Assembly: GCA_003024985.2 (NCBI GenBank)
Contig: PXIH01S0000773.1
Reading direction: 5' to 3' (one strand)
DNA length: 21,482 bases
Origin: Euperipatoides rowelli
Taxonomy: Eukaryota > Onychophora > Udeonychophora > Euonychophora > Peripatopsidae
Shown here in pieces: positions 9,192 through 18,640 of the stretch. Every line of letters begins with the position of its first letter. The stretch's first letter is position 1. Under the pieces are notes generated by a model that was not told the DNA's origin, did no database searches, and saw nothing but the letters and a program-made list of their open reading frames with translations. The translations under genes and the position numbers were made by a program.

Positions 9192-10193
9192 CTAGAGAGA
9201 AACATAATAATAAATCCATTAAATAATTAGTTAAACATAGATGAAAAAAATATGAGGAACAAAATATGAATTCTTACATAAAATCTAGAAATAAATAAAT
9301 TGTATTTTGCATTTGTTTTTTTAAATTAAAACATATTTAACCCTTTATCAATACCATTACTATTTATAACAATCTCTGTAAATTATGCACTATTTAATAT
9401 TTTGTTGCCTTTGGCAACAGCCTAATTACTATTACTTCATCTATGTAGGCTAAATTTTGCACTGTTGAAGATTTGGTTGCCATCAGGAAACATAGATCTA
9501 CAAATTCATCTCTAAAAATTCTAGTGACAATTTATAGAAATGAAGTGATCATAAATAAATATTAGGTTGTTTACCAAATGGATACACTCACTAAAAGAAA
9601 AAGTTAAACTAATACTAATAAAATAATGAACCTAATACTAATTGGAATTGTGTCTCATATTTATGCGCGCACGCTTATGCTATACTATATGAATATAAAA
9701 CTTTTGATATTTTATTCTAAATTTTTCAACTTTCCAATAACACCAATATATTGCACGTCTCAAGATCAATATATGAAAACAAAAGTGAATACATCTTCAT
9801 AATTTAAAAGAAAAAATTCTGTATATAGAATATTACTGTACATTAAGAACACATTTCCTTTTTCTCTTCACTTCTCATTCCATCCCTAGCATATGAACTA
9901 GAGGTGCTCATTTACTAGGGATGGAATTATATATTTGGATAACAGTAATGCGGATTGTCTCATGTAGATGTTTCATCATAACCAATAGGTGCACATTAAA
10001 TACAACAAAATAGTGTCTAGCTATAATTTATATAACTATAAATTATACTAGAAATGGCCAAACATTCACAATTTAAAATATCACAATATTTCAATATGAC
10101 TCAGATATTCTTAGCATTTGTTTCCTGCAGGATTTAAAAAGGGCATGCATAAAAGCAGAGCATCTGGTCTAAGACAGAGCTTTACTCCCCTTT
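9192..10193 (-). other. Probable intron of the repeat-protein gene
   Basis: AT-rich DNA upstream (on the minus strand) of the acceptor at 9192-9193. I could not identify the preceding exon. It includes a 13-bp perfect inverted repeat (9877-9927). The stretch before the gap (10128-10193) has a more even base content and may be a transposon fragment. Confidence 0.4.
9877..9927. repeat. 13-bp perfect inverted repeat
   Basis: ATTCCATCCCTAG (9877-9889) and CTAGGGATGGAAT (9915-9927) are exact reverse complements with a 25-base spacer. It could form a stem-loop in RNA or be the remnant of a very small foldback element. Confidence 0.7.
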
Positions 10194-10344
10194 NNNNNNN
10201 NNNNNNNNNNNNNNNNNNNNNNNNNNNNNNNNNNNNNNNNNNNNNNNNNNNNNNNNNNNNNNNNNNNNNNNNNNNNNNNNNNNNNNNNNNNNNNNNNNNN
10301 NNNNNNNNNNNNNNNNNNNNNNNNNNNNNNNNNNNNNNNNNNNN
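10194..10344. other. Assembly gap (151 N)
   Basis: A run of undetermined bases. It sits just outside the left arm of the foldback repeat, which may be why assembly failed. Any reading frame across it is meaningless. Confidence 0.98.
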
Positions 10345-10421
10345 ATTAATATATTTTATTAAATACAATCTATGGGGAAGAGAGGTTGTTTTGGAAATCA
10401 AAGTGAGAAGGTGTATAAAAA

Positions 10422-11035
10422 TATTTCGAATGGCAATGGATATTTTGTCAAATTCTTTGCATCTGAAAGTTTTGGTGGCGGAGATTTTGGCGAATGAGCT
10501 TGGAGATTCTGCCAACAGTTATATTTTTACTTATTTTTTTTATTTCTTCTTTGTTTCATTTCTGTTATCATGATTCTATTACCAGTCAATAAAACATTTT
10601 TATGCAACAAATTTTGTGTATATAATGTTTTGCTTATTAAATTTATAACAGAACAAAATCTTTTCGATGAGCATATAAATAACAATAATACACACATCTG
10701 AATATTTCACCAAATTTATAAATCTTGCCTGAATACTGTGTCACCTTTGTTAATTAAATTTTAAGAAAATAGAATTCTAATAACATAATGTAGTTATTAA
10801 CATATGTAATAAACCAATAAAAAAACTATTTGTAGTAAAATGTATTGGAATTCGGAAATTTTTCCGATATCAACAAGGTGAGATAGAGGACCTTGGTTCT
10901 GTTGAACCAAAGTCCTTATCTATCTCACTTTGCTGATATCGGAAAAATCTCGGACACCATCCTCTAAAATCTCAGTCGCCTAAACTTCCGACACAAAGAA
11001 TTTGACAAAATCTGTCAAAATTGCCGTTTACAATA
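10422..11035. mobile_element. Foldback element with nested hairpin
   Basis: The left arm (about 10422-10492) reads TGGCAATGGATATTTTGTCA, continues AATTCTTTGC, and ends GGAGATTTTGGCG. The reverse complement of the right arm (about 10961-11035) reads CGGCAATTTTGACAGATTTT, continues GTCAAATTCTTTG, and ends CTGAGATTTTAG. The similarity spans about 65 bp. Just inside the right arm is a second, stronger palindrome (10859-10947). No coding sequence is seen between the arms. Such structures are typical of non-autonomous foldback DNA transposons. Family unknown. Confidence 0.6.
10859..10947. repeat. Long near-perfect hairpin, arms 41 and 44 bp, 4-base loop
   Basis: The left arm (10859-10899) runs from TTTTTCCGATATC to CCTTGGTTC. 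The loop is TGTT. The right arm (10904-10947) runs from GAACCAAAGTCC to GATATCGGAAAAA. Only a few mismatches and a 3-base bulge interrupt the pairing. The flanks keep some pairing (TTCGGAAAT against ATCTCGGA). Confidence 0.85.
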
Positions 11036-12014
11036 CAAAAAGATAAACATCAAAGGATAATATGAAAATAGCACCAAGCATTTTTAATTGAGACAGCACC
11101 TGGTTGCTAAAATGTCTGCCAAATGCCAATTATTGTGAATTTCTATGGCCAAAGCATTTGATTGATTTCTCACACGATCCAACAACAGGAAACGCTATTT
11201 TTTTTAAAAAAAGTTCTAAATGCATTTTATTATACTAATTTTTAAAATCATTTTTTTTAAAAGATCCATAAGACTTTCAGTAATTCTAACAAAATGATAA
11301 AAAATAAAGGCAGTGAATAATAATATTGTGTTTAAATAAATCAATGCAAGAAAAAAAACCTGCAAGGCTATTAAAAAACCATTCAATGCACGTGAAGCAT
11401 AAGAGTTTCAAACACATGCTCTCTTATGCTTGCTCCAGTTCAACTAATGTGACAACAGTTTATAACAAATATTTTTATTCATTATTTCTTTTTTTATTGT
11501 GTTGCTTTTTGCATGCAAGGAATAACTGATTTCTGTTCATGTATTTTTTACTCTCGTAATACAGTCTTTCTATTTTTACTAGTAAATACTGTGTTAACAT
11601 AATATCAATTATAAGCGGGTAAACGGTGCATAAAACAATCTACTTCCTTAATTTATTCATGTTTGTTTTTTATGTGTGTGGGTTTTTTTTTTTTTTTTGT
11701 TATAAAAGGTTACATACACATTTTGAGTGGTCATATTTGCTGGAGGTGGCTCTTACCACCCCCGACAAATATTTATTCCTGTTGTTTTATTTGGTCGGAC
11801 CAGCTCGACAGTGTGACACTCCTCCCCCCCCCCCCCTTCCCGTTATCATTTTAATCATTCAGCAAGCTTCTGCTGATTTTGTAACAATGGTGGTACTGGA
11901 ATAATTTATATTCCAACATCAGTGTCCTGTCAGTTCATTTCTTTTATTTTGTGTAGCGAGCCCCTGGGCTCTTAAAGATGACGACTAGCAGATACCGGCA
12001 GCCAAACATTGCAA
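11036..12014. other. AT-rich DNA, no gene seen
   Basis: It contains a 10-bp stem (AGCATAAGAG 11396-11405 with CTCTTATGCT 11421-11430), a T run at 11682-11698 and a C run at 11824-11836. The stretch 11720-11900 has a more even base content and may be old transposon sequence. Short open frames here lack coding character. Confidence 0.4.
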
Positions 12015-12217
12015 CACAGCCCAGGNATTCACTACTGCATGCAATTGGATACCGTGATACAAAAGTCAAACCAGAACAGCTAACACAGCCCAGGGATTCA
12101 CTACTGCATGCAAATGAATACAGTGATACAAAAGTCAAACCAGCAAAGCTAACACAGCCCAGGGACCCATTATTGCATGCAAATGGATACCGTAATACAA
12201 ACGTCAAACCGGCATAG
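12015..12217. repeat. 69-bp minisatellite, three copies
   Basis: Units begin CACAGCCCAGG at 12015, 12084 and 12153, and each has CATGCAA and GTCAAACC at the same offsets. A worn partial unit (about 11985-12014) precedes them. The period is exactly 23 codons, so a frame stays open through the array on both strands. The unresolved base at 12026 is G in the other two copies. Confidence 0.9.
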
Positions 12218-12390
12218 CAGTTTACTAGTACTGTACTTAACTTTCTGTACATGTTTTAAATGTTAATATATATTTTTTTTAAATATAGATACCTTCGACT
12301 AGAAGCAAAATTTATAAAACTACAATTTTGAAGTAAATAAATTTAAAATTGACTTTTTCATCTAGTTTTTTTTTTACATTTGGTATGCAG

Positions 12391-12580
12391 GAAACACTAT
12401 ATTCTATACATTTCAAACAGTGGACAGGCCATCACGAATTTCCTGGGGAGCCGGTCTATGCCCCAACCCTTAGTTTGGTGTGCAGACCATCTGCCTTCCC
12501 AAGGACTGGTAGATGGATATATTTCCCGGGCTGATCTAATGAGCCAGTCCATCCCTGATTACAAGCCATTATTTTGCTAG
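12391..12580 (+). CDS. Candidate terminal exon, unrecognised
   Basis: Seen: a long T run and then TTTGGTATGCAG at 12379-12390 form a good splice acceptor. From there one frame stays open for about 62 codons to TAG at 12578-12580. The stretch is clearly richer in G and C than its surroundings. The peptide includes LVWCADHLPSQGLVDGYISR and ends DYKPLFC, with mixed, protein-like composition. I recognise no family. It abuts the 3' end of the retroelement at about 12588, so it could instead be transposon-derived. No upstream exon was found. Confidence 0.33.
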
Positions 12581-12587
12581 TTCAAAG

Positions 12588-12758
12588 ATATGCGATGCGA
12601 TGCCAGTCTGACTACTCCTTCTCTTCGGAGTCACTGTCGTGTTTGCAACTATCTCCAAAACCCTTCTTTCCCAAACCACTAATAAACCCTTAACCCAACC
12701 AATCCACTCCTCTCCTCCCTCAAAACCCAACCACTTACTTAATATCTACTCCTTTCCT
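12588..12758 (-). other. Retroelement 3' UTR and terminal ATCGC repeats
   Basis: Follows the TAG of ORF2 (12761-12759). The purine-rich sense strand continues to about 12650. Then comes a mixed-composition end with a small stem-loop and three GATGC units on the plus strand. In CR1-like elements the 3' stem-loop and terminal microsatellite are recognised by the element's own reverse transcriptase. That role is inferred here from layout only. Confidence 0.55.
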
Positions 12759-15700
12759 CTACCCTCTCCCATCTCCACCCCCTTTCTCTACTATCCTTTT
12801 CCTTTCTAAACAAAGTATCCCACAATCTAACAAAATATGTTCCAGATCCTCCCTTTCATCCCCACATAACCTACATGACACCTTATTATCCTTATCAAAT
12901 TCTTCATCCTACCCCTTGTTTTCAAACTTCCCGCCCTAGCCTGAAACAATAACTCACTCCCCCTATCATTACCATATAACAAACCCTCTTCCCTGATACA
13001 TACTTTATTTTTATAAATACCCAAAGTACTCTTCCTCTCCATACCCTTCCTCCAATTATAATTTTCTCTTTCCCTTACTAATTTATCATTATCCTTATTC
13101 CAATATTTATNCATCCCCACATAACCTACATGACACCTTATTATCCTTATCAAAATTCTTCATCCTAACCCTTGTTTTCAAACTTCCCACCCTAGCCTGA
13201 AACAATCTCACTCTCCCTATCATTACCATATAACAAACCCTCCTCCCTGATACTTTATTTTTATAAATACCCAAAGTACTCTTCCTCTCCATAACCTTCC
13301 TCCAATTATCATTTTCTCTTTCCCTTACTAATTTATCAATATCCTTATACCAATATTTATAATTTTTACCCTTAATTACTTCCTTTACTTCTCCTTCCCA
13401 CAACCCCAAATATAAACTAATCCTTTCCCTATCTACCTTCTTTGCCAATTGAATAACCCTTTTATACCATTTACTCTTCCTTACCCTTAGCATACTATCC
13501 CTAAAAACCCAATTATATACCCTTTCCTCTCCCATCAACTGTAACCTAACAAACCTTTTCATTTTCGCTTTTGCCTCTACTCTCAAAACCACTCCATCCC
13601 ATATCCTCTTTAATAGCCTCTAAAGCAGTAAAACAATGTCCTCCCAAAGCTATCCTACCCATTTCATTTTGCGCTTTTTCGTACTCCCTTCTTAACATAG
13701 CATTATACACTAATACATCATTCCCAAACATTAACCCTGGAACCACTACTGATTTCCAAATTGTTCTTATAACCTCATATTTATTAAAACTCATACACGC
13801 TACTCTCCTTACCATCCCCTTACTTCTTTTTATTTTATCCAACAATTTTAATTCCCAATCCCTCAGATAATCCTTATCTCCCCTTAATACCACCCCCAAA
13901 TATTCATAATTCCTAACTTCCTCCATAACTACATCACCCAATTTATACACTACCCCATCCCTATAATTAACTCCCATCACCTTACTTTACTCTTTACTAA
14001 ATTCCAAACCTAAATCCCTTCCTAGACCATAACAAATATTCAATAACTCCTGCATATCTCCCTCATTTTCAGCAAACAATACATCATCCGCAAATAATAA
14101 ACCCAGTAACTTTTTTCCCCCTTTTAACCCAACCCCCATCCCTGAATCTAATAACATTCTATCGAACTTATCCATATATATTAAAAATAAAATCGCCGAC
14201 AATGGACATCCCTGTCTCAAACCCTTCCCACATTTCCCCTCTTCCAAACAAATCTCATCCCATTGTAACCTAAACTTATTCCCATTATACCCTCCTTAAG
14301 ATACTAATCCATCTCCCACCCATACCCATCTCCTCTAAACTCTCCCATAACTTTTCTCTATTCATATTATCATATTCTTTTTTAATATCTAAAAAGCCTA
14401 AAACCATCCCCTTATTCTCATTAAAACTCCTTTCTATCAAATGAGATACCATAAAAATACAATCACCAATATTTCTGTCCCTCTAAAACCATGCTGTAAC
14501 TCTCCTAATTTCCCATTCCCCTCTAACCACTCCACAATCCAACCTTTTAAAATATTCATAAATAATTTATATAACACTAGTAACCGCCACTGGCCTATAA
14601 CTATCTAAATCCTTAAATAAGACAATATTGTCTTTACCCTTACCCTTAAAAATCATCCTAACTCTTGTCTCCTTCCATTCATTAGGTACCTCTCCTCCAT
14701 TCAATATAAACTCAAAATTCTTTCTCAAACACCCTCTTCCCCTAATCCCTAAACACCTTAACATTTTCACTGCAATCCCATCCATTCCCCTCGCCTTCCC
14801 ATCTTTCATTTTCCTTAAACCTTCATTAAACTCCTGCTTCACAATTTTAATATAATCCCCACTCTCTCTTTCCCTTACCTTCATTCCATCACTTCTACCT
14901 TCCCCACTCTCTCCTTGAATAACTTTCACATATCTATTTAACAACTTGTTTTTCGTCACTATCCAAACCACCTTTCTTCACCTCCTTTTCATCTCTTCTA
15001 CCCTTAACATAATTCCAAAATTTTTTACACCCCTCTCTTATTTCCAATAATAAATTCTTATCCAACTTTCTCCTAAATTCTCCTACTTTCATCTTTACCT
15101 CATTTTTATACCTCAAATAATTTTCCCATTTCTCCTTTATAACCCCATATTCCCCATTTTTAAACTTTTCTTATATTCTCTATTAGCTCTATTTCTTAAC
15201 TTAATACATTTCCCTATTTCTTCATCCCTCTCTTTTATTCCTTTCTTTTTACTATTCCTTCCCTTTCCCCAATTCCTTTTTTCCATTAATGTCACTTCAG
15301 CACCTTTATTTAGACTCCAGAAAATCCTTAAAACCAACATCACCCAACCTTACCAACTTATCTTCCATTATATCCCCCAATAATTTCAAACCCACTTTTT
15401 TTTTTAAATTCCATCCCTTGTGCTTCTCAACCTTACTCCCATACTCACCTCCCCCACCCTTCCCCCCCAATTTAATTACAATCATATTATGATCCGATAC
15501 ACATCCCTTTTCCTCACCATCCCATATTTTCATTTCCTTATAATGCCTTCCCCATTCAACACCAAATAATACATAATTCAACACTTTACACCATTCCCCT
15601 CTACTCCAAGTATATTCCCCATCACAACAATCCATCAAATTACCAATATCCAAATCTACTTCATAACAAAACCTCTTTAATAATTTCCCATTATCATTAT

Positions 15701-16158
15701 CCACTCCCTCCAATTCCTCAATATGTCCATTAAAATCCCCCATAATAATAATCTTATAACCTCTATTCCTATACTCCCTCACTCCCCCTAATAATTCCTT
15801 AAAAAATCCCTTTATTCCATTCCAAATTACCCTTATCATTTACTGCCATATATACTATTCCCAATGCAATTTTCAAATCACCTGTATCCAATAAACCCCA
15901 CATATACTCTTTACCCTTTATCACCTCTAACATCCTTTAAACCCTTTCCTACCCATAAACCCATACCCCCCCTTTCTTATCCCCCTCTACCCTATTATTC
16001 CCATACCAAGACCCCCTTCTAAAAAAGGAACTCCTTCCTCTTAAATGAGTTTCCACCACCCCTAGAATCTTAATGTCGCTCCCACATTCACAAGCCACCA
16101 TCAAATGCTCCCACTTTTCTCTTCTTCCGCCTTGCATATTTATAAATCCTATTTTCAC
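12759..16158 (-). pseudogene. Retroelement ORF2: EEP endonuclease and reverse transcriptase, frameshifted
   Basis: It would nick target DNA and copy the element's RNA into it. The start is at or near GTG 16158 (MKIGFINMQGG in the EEP N-terminus). Visible in order: the EEP catalytic Glu in VVETHLRG; IIIMGDFNGH (about 15725) and CVSDHNMIV (about 15490); a Lys-rich linker; the RT blocks PNEWKETRVRMIFKGKG and DSYRPVAVTSV (about 14680-14570); motif A as FLDIKKEYD (14363-14398, usual Ala replaced by Glu); LRQGCPLSAILF; motif C FADD (14083-14094); a thumb region; and a CRLCG...H...C knuckle (12822-12875). The frame changes at least six to eight times, with few internal stops. A 250-bp tandem duplication affects the C-terminus. 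Not translatable as it stands. Confidence 0.85.
12857..13360 (-). repeat. Tandem duplication of the ORF2 C-terminal segment
   Basis: Copy 1 is 12857-13110 (254 bp) and copy 2 is 13112-13360 (249 bp). Both run from CATCCCCACATAACCTACAT to CCAATATTTAT, differing by a modest number of substitutions and small indels. The unresolved base 13111 sits exactly at the junction. Each copy encodes the DKLVREREN segment through to the CRLCGD of the zinc knuckle. Confidence 0.9.
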
Positions 16159-16227
16159 TCCCCCTTCCCTAACCCTACTTTTTCTTTTAAAAACCCTGCC
16201 CTACCCCTTCCATCCTCCTTCTTTTCT

Positions 16228-16978
16228 TCACAAATTCCCTTTAGCAACCCTCACTTCCATTCTTTCACTTATCCCCTTCAATTTCTCTCCAAAAAATCTA
16301 GCACCCTTACTATATACCATCCCTTCTAAAAAATTCCCTACCCATATTCATCCCTATATCCTCAAATAATACCCCTTCCCTCTCACATAAAACTCTTAGC
16401 CTCCCATTCCATTCCCTAATTAACCCCATATATTTCTCTCCATCATATCTCAATAATGCCCCTATTACACATACTCTCCCAATACACCTCCTCGCCACCT
16501 CAATTAATTCTTTCATTCTATTCAAACCTAACCCTAAATTCCCTTCCATTATCTCCCTTACCCCACTTACAATTAAAACATCCTCCCCGCCCATCCTTTT
16601 TCTAAATTCATCCCTCAAATCCCCTAAATCAGCACCTTCCAAAGATATCTTAACCCTATTTTTCCTGTCCTGCAAACCCCAAATATCCCCTGCTCCTCTA
16701 ATCCCTTCATCCCCAATTAATAATTCCCCTCCACCCCTATCTTCCACCTCAAATTTCCTGCTCCCATTAATAACCTCCTTTCCCCTCTTTTCTTCCTCCT
16801 TTCCATATTTCCTAATTAAGCTACATACTTTTAACATCCTATTAACCCAAAATTCCTCTAACTTAATACTCCCCGTTTCATCTAAAAAAATAACATCTCC
16901 CTTGTCCCTCTCCCAATCATCCTCAATACTAGACCTTACACTTTTATCCACCCCTTCCTCTAAATACAGTGCCGCCAT
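16228..16978 (-). pseudogene. Retroelement ORF1: SGNH/GDSL-esterase-like protein
   Basis: ATG at 16978-16976. 222 codons stay open, then a frameshift near 16320 precedes the natural end (TGA at 16230-16228), for about 248 residues. Residues 1-80 are charged and unassigned. An SGNH-like fold follows: LLIGD at 86-90 (block I), EGADLGDL at 114-121 (block II), VLIVSGVREI at 134-143 (block III), then V-I-G-A-L and WNGRLRVLCEREGVLFEDI. The block V region (R-D-G, then S-K-G-A) straddles the frameshift. Known: CR1 and L2 ORF1 proteins often carry such an esterase, thought to bind RNA or lipid. Odd: the catalytic Ser of the GDS motif is Glu here, and the block III Asn is not evident. About 70 bp separate it from ORF2. 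Confidence 0.68.
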
Positions 16979-17033
16979 CTAGTGCTTAATAGTCAAAACA
17001 TTATTCCCTCATAAATAATTCAAGAGATTTACA

Positions 17034-17216
17034 TCATGAACCTTTTGAGGTTCTCCAATAATGGCTGAGTTCTCCATCAAACAGTGATAAGGATGTCTTT
17101 TCAATTAAGGGTCCATACAAAAGGAGAATCTTGGTTAGGAAGGCCCTCCCGATAACATTTTCATGTTTATCGAACTGCAGATTTAAAAGTGAAAAACAGG
17201 TCCTCGGATCTTTTCT
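17034..17216 (-). CDS. Candidate exon, unrecognised
   Basis: On the minus strand, CTCTTGCATAG (just right of 17216) could be an acceptor. After it a frame of about 60 codons runs to TGA at 17036-17034. The peptide (LLNLQFDKHENVIGRAFLTK, then ILLLYGPLIE) looks helical and protein-like, and the DNA is less AT-rich than its flanks. An alternative donor (AAAAG then GTTCAT, about 17046) would remove the stop. I recognise no family. It may be a true exon, a gene fragment or chance. Confidence 0.28.
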   Translation of the reverse strand, partial: RKDPRTCFSLLNLQFDKHENVIGRAFLTKILLLYGPLIEKTSLSLFDGELSHYWRTSKGS

Positions 17217-17229
17217 ATGCAAGAGACTT

Positions 17230-18350
17230 TAGAATTTTAAAATTGGAACTAGTTTTCTATTTAAAATTACAGATATACAGTACTATAATTAATGAACAAA
17301 TGGTAATGTTTTGTTTTGTTTTCAATTAAATTTAAATGGTATGCATATTTCTCTTCCTTTGGATACAAAAGAATGTATTGTCAAATTTGGTAATTTTATC
17401 CCTTTCTGTTTTTAAAAATATACCGAGTTACAGATTTCTAGAATTTTTCATTGGATGGCCAATGAAAAAATTCTACAACTGTTTTCTTTCTCTTAATGTC
17501 TTAGTAGTATTATAAGTAGGCCTATATTTAAAAGAGCTCATAAGTATTCATGTAGAAAATTTCACAGGATGTAAGATGCATTCTGGGTATTTACTGTAAG
17601 TAAAAGACGTATTTATAATAGACCGACCAATTTTTTCCTTTGAAATCTTAGCGATATCTTTATAATCAAGATCTCATTAAAGAAAGGGAAAACGTGTTCT
17701 ATTAGCAGCCGTAGATTGTTGGTAATCTATTTTTTATTGAGTTAACTTTTTTTTTTTAATTGTGCCTACATATAATCACTAATATTTGCCAGAAGCAAAC
17801 AGACAGCTGGTTGATGTAGGCTACTTCAGCGTCTGCAACAGTTCTTCACCCTTGTGAATAATTAGTATTATGTGCTGTTATATCTTTCCTTTCTTGAAGC
17901 AGTATGAATAATGGTAACCTGTGTAATAGACTATTAATATAGAACTACTGAAAATATCTTATTCAATTGTTGGCAGTGTATGAGAATTTGTTCATTGTTT
18001 CTAATTATAATTTTGTTGATGATTGCCAGAACTGTTTAATGATACTTGCTGCTGGTTGTGCTCATAACTGGTAAATTGGAAATTAATATTTATTTTTCTT
18101 TCTTATTTATATAAATGAATTGAATCCATCTCTTGCGATTTTTACAAAAGTAAAAAAAAAAAAACAATTTTAAAAAATAATTCTAAAAACTAATGTACAT
18201 TATTGTGCACCATTCATTATTTTCTTAATATCTATTTTGGCTAAACTACGGTATACTAAAATTTAGATGGATACCAAATACTGATGAAAATTCATGTTGC
18301 TTAAACATAAAAAAATGGAAATGTAGTTGCTTTGTTTCTTTTCTTTTAGG
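17230..18350. other. AT-rich DNA, no gene seen
   Basis: Contains the 17439-17475 hairpin, T and A runs (17747-17758, 18151-18164) and no open frame of note. It ends in the pyrimidine tract and AG before 18351. Confidence 0.45.
17439..17475. repeat. 16-bp hairpin with one bulge
   Basis: TAGAATTTTTCATTGG (17439-17454), loop ATGG, then CCAATGAAAAAATTCTA (17459-17475). The arms pair fully except for one extra A. It resembles the core of a small foldback MITE or an RNA stem. Confidence 0.75.
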
Positions 18351-18640
18351 TTCCCTGTACCACGTTCTTGCAAAAGCTAATCCGCCATCTCGTATTGTCC
18401 CCATACACGATCGTGGAAATAGTATTTTTATCTACTGTATATGGAATAGGATTGGACCCAAGGACCCCTTTCCTAGCCTGGTTACCAAACATCATATTCC
18501 AAGGGGTCCAGAGAATTAGTCTCGGCAGGATTCATGGCTTAGTAATTAATATAATAGTAATGTTAAAATCTAAAGATGCAAGGACGTTTTTTAATTATTT
18601 TATTATTATACCAGTGATATTAATACAAATTTATAATTAA
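18351..18640 (+). CDS. Candidate exon, weak
   Basis: A strong acceptor (TTTCTTTTCTTTTAG) ends at 18350. The first 70 bp after it are unusually rich in CpG and G+C for this window. Two frames stay open. One runs about 96 codons to TAA at 18640 and is hydrophobic after residue 20. The other runs about 55 codons and begins SLYHVLAKANPPSRIVPI. I cannot choose between them and recognise neither. The AT-rich half of the longer frame looks non-coding. Confidence 0.2.

Larger units (their letters stand above)
12588..16990 (-). mobile_element. CR1/L2-like non-LTR retrotransposon, near full length
   Basis: A 4.4-kb element on the minus strand. Order in the sense direction: ORF1 with an SGNH-esterase-like domain, then ORF2 with EEP endonuclease, linker, reverse transcriptase and a C-terminal CCHC knuckle, then a 3' UTR ending in ATCGC repeats (GCATCGCATCGCATATC, 12588-12604). 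Ending in a short tandem repeat instead of poly(A), and an esterase in ORF1, are features of CR1/L2-type elements. A small stem (12614-12618 with 12627-12631) lies near the 3' end. The left boundary is the GATGC run and the right is where the base skew stops, near GCACTAGATGGCGGCACTG. No target-site duplication was seen. Clade within the Jockey/CR1 group is uncertain. Confidence 0.85.

Noticed and set aside
10111-10573. Open frames on both strands spanning the N gap
   Set aside because: They exist only because N codons are not stops. The flanking sequence belongs to the foldback repeat.
11326-11529. 67-codon plus-strand frame
   Set aside because: AT-rich, no splice or promoter support, and low-complexity hydrophobic end.
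11626-11904. Overlapping plus-strand frames of 92 and 63 codons
   Set aside because: Run through T and C homopolymers, giving Phe and Pro runs. No recognisable protein.
11944-12252. Minus- and plus-strand frames over the 69-bp array as genes
   Set aside because: Openness follows from the repeat period being a multiple of three. There is no other coding support, so it is reported as a minisatellite.
13571-16369. Plus-strand frames inside the retroelement (for example 13571-13870, 14628-14855, 16073-16369)
   Set aside because: Antisense shadows. The Pro/Ser/Leu-rich composition is the mirror of the C-poor sense strand.
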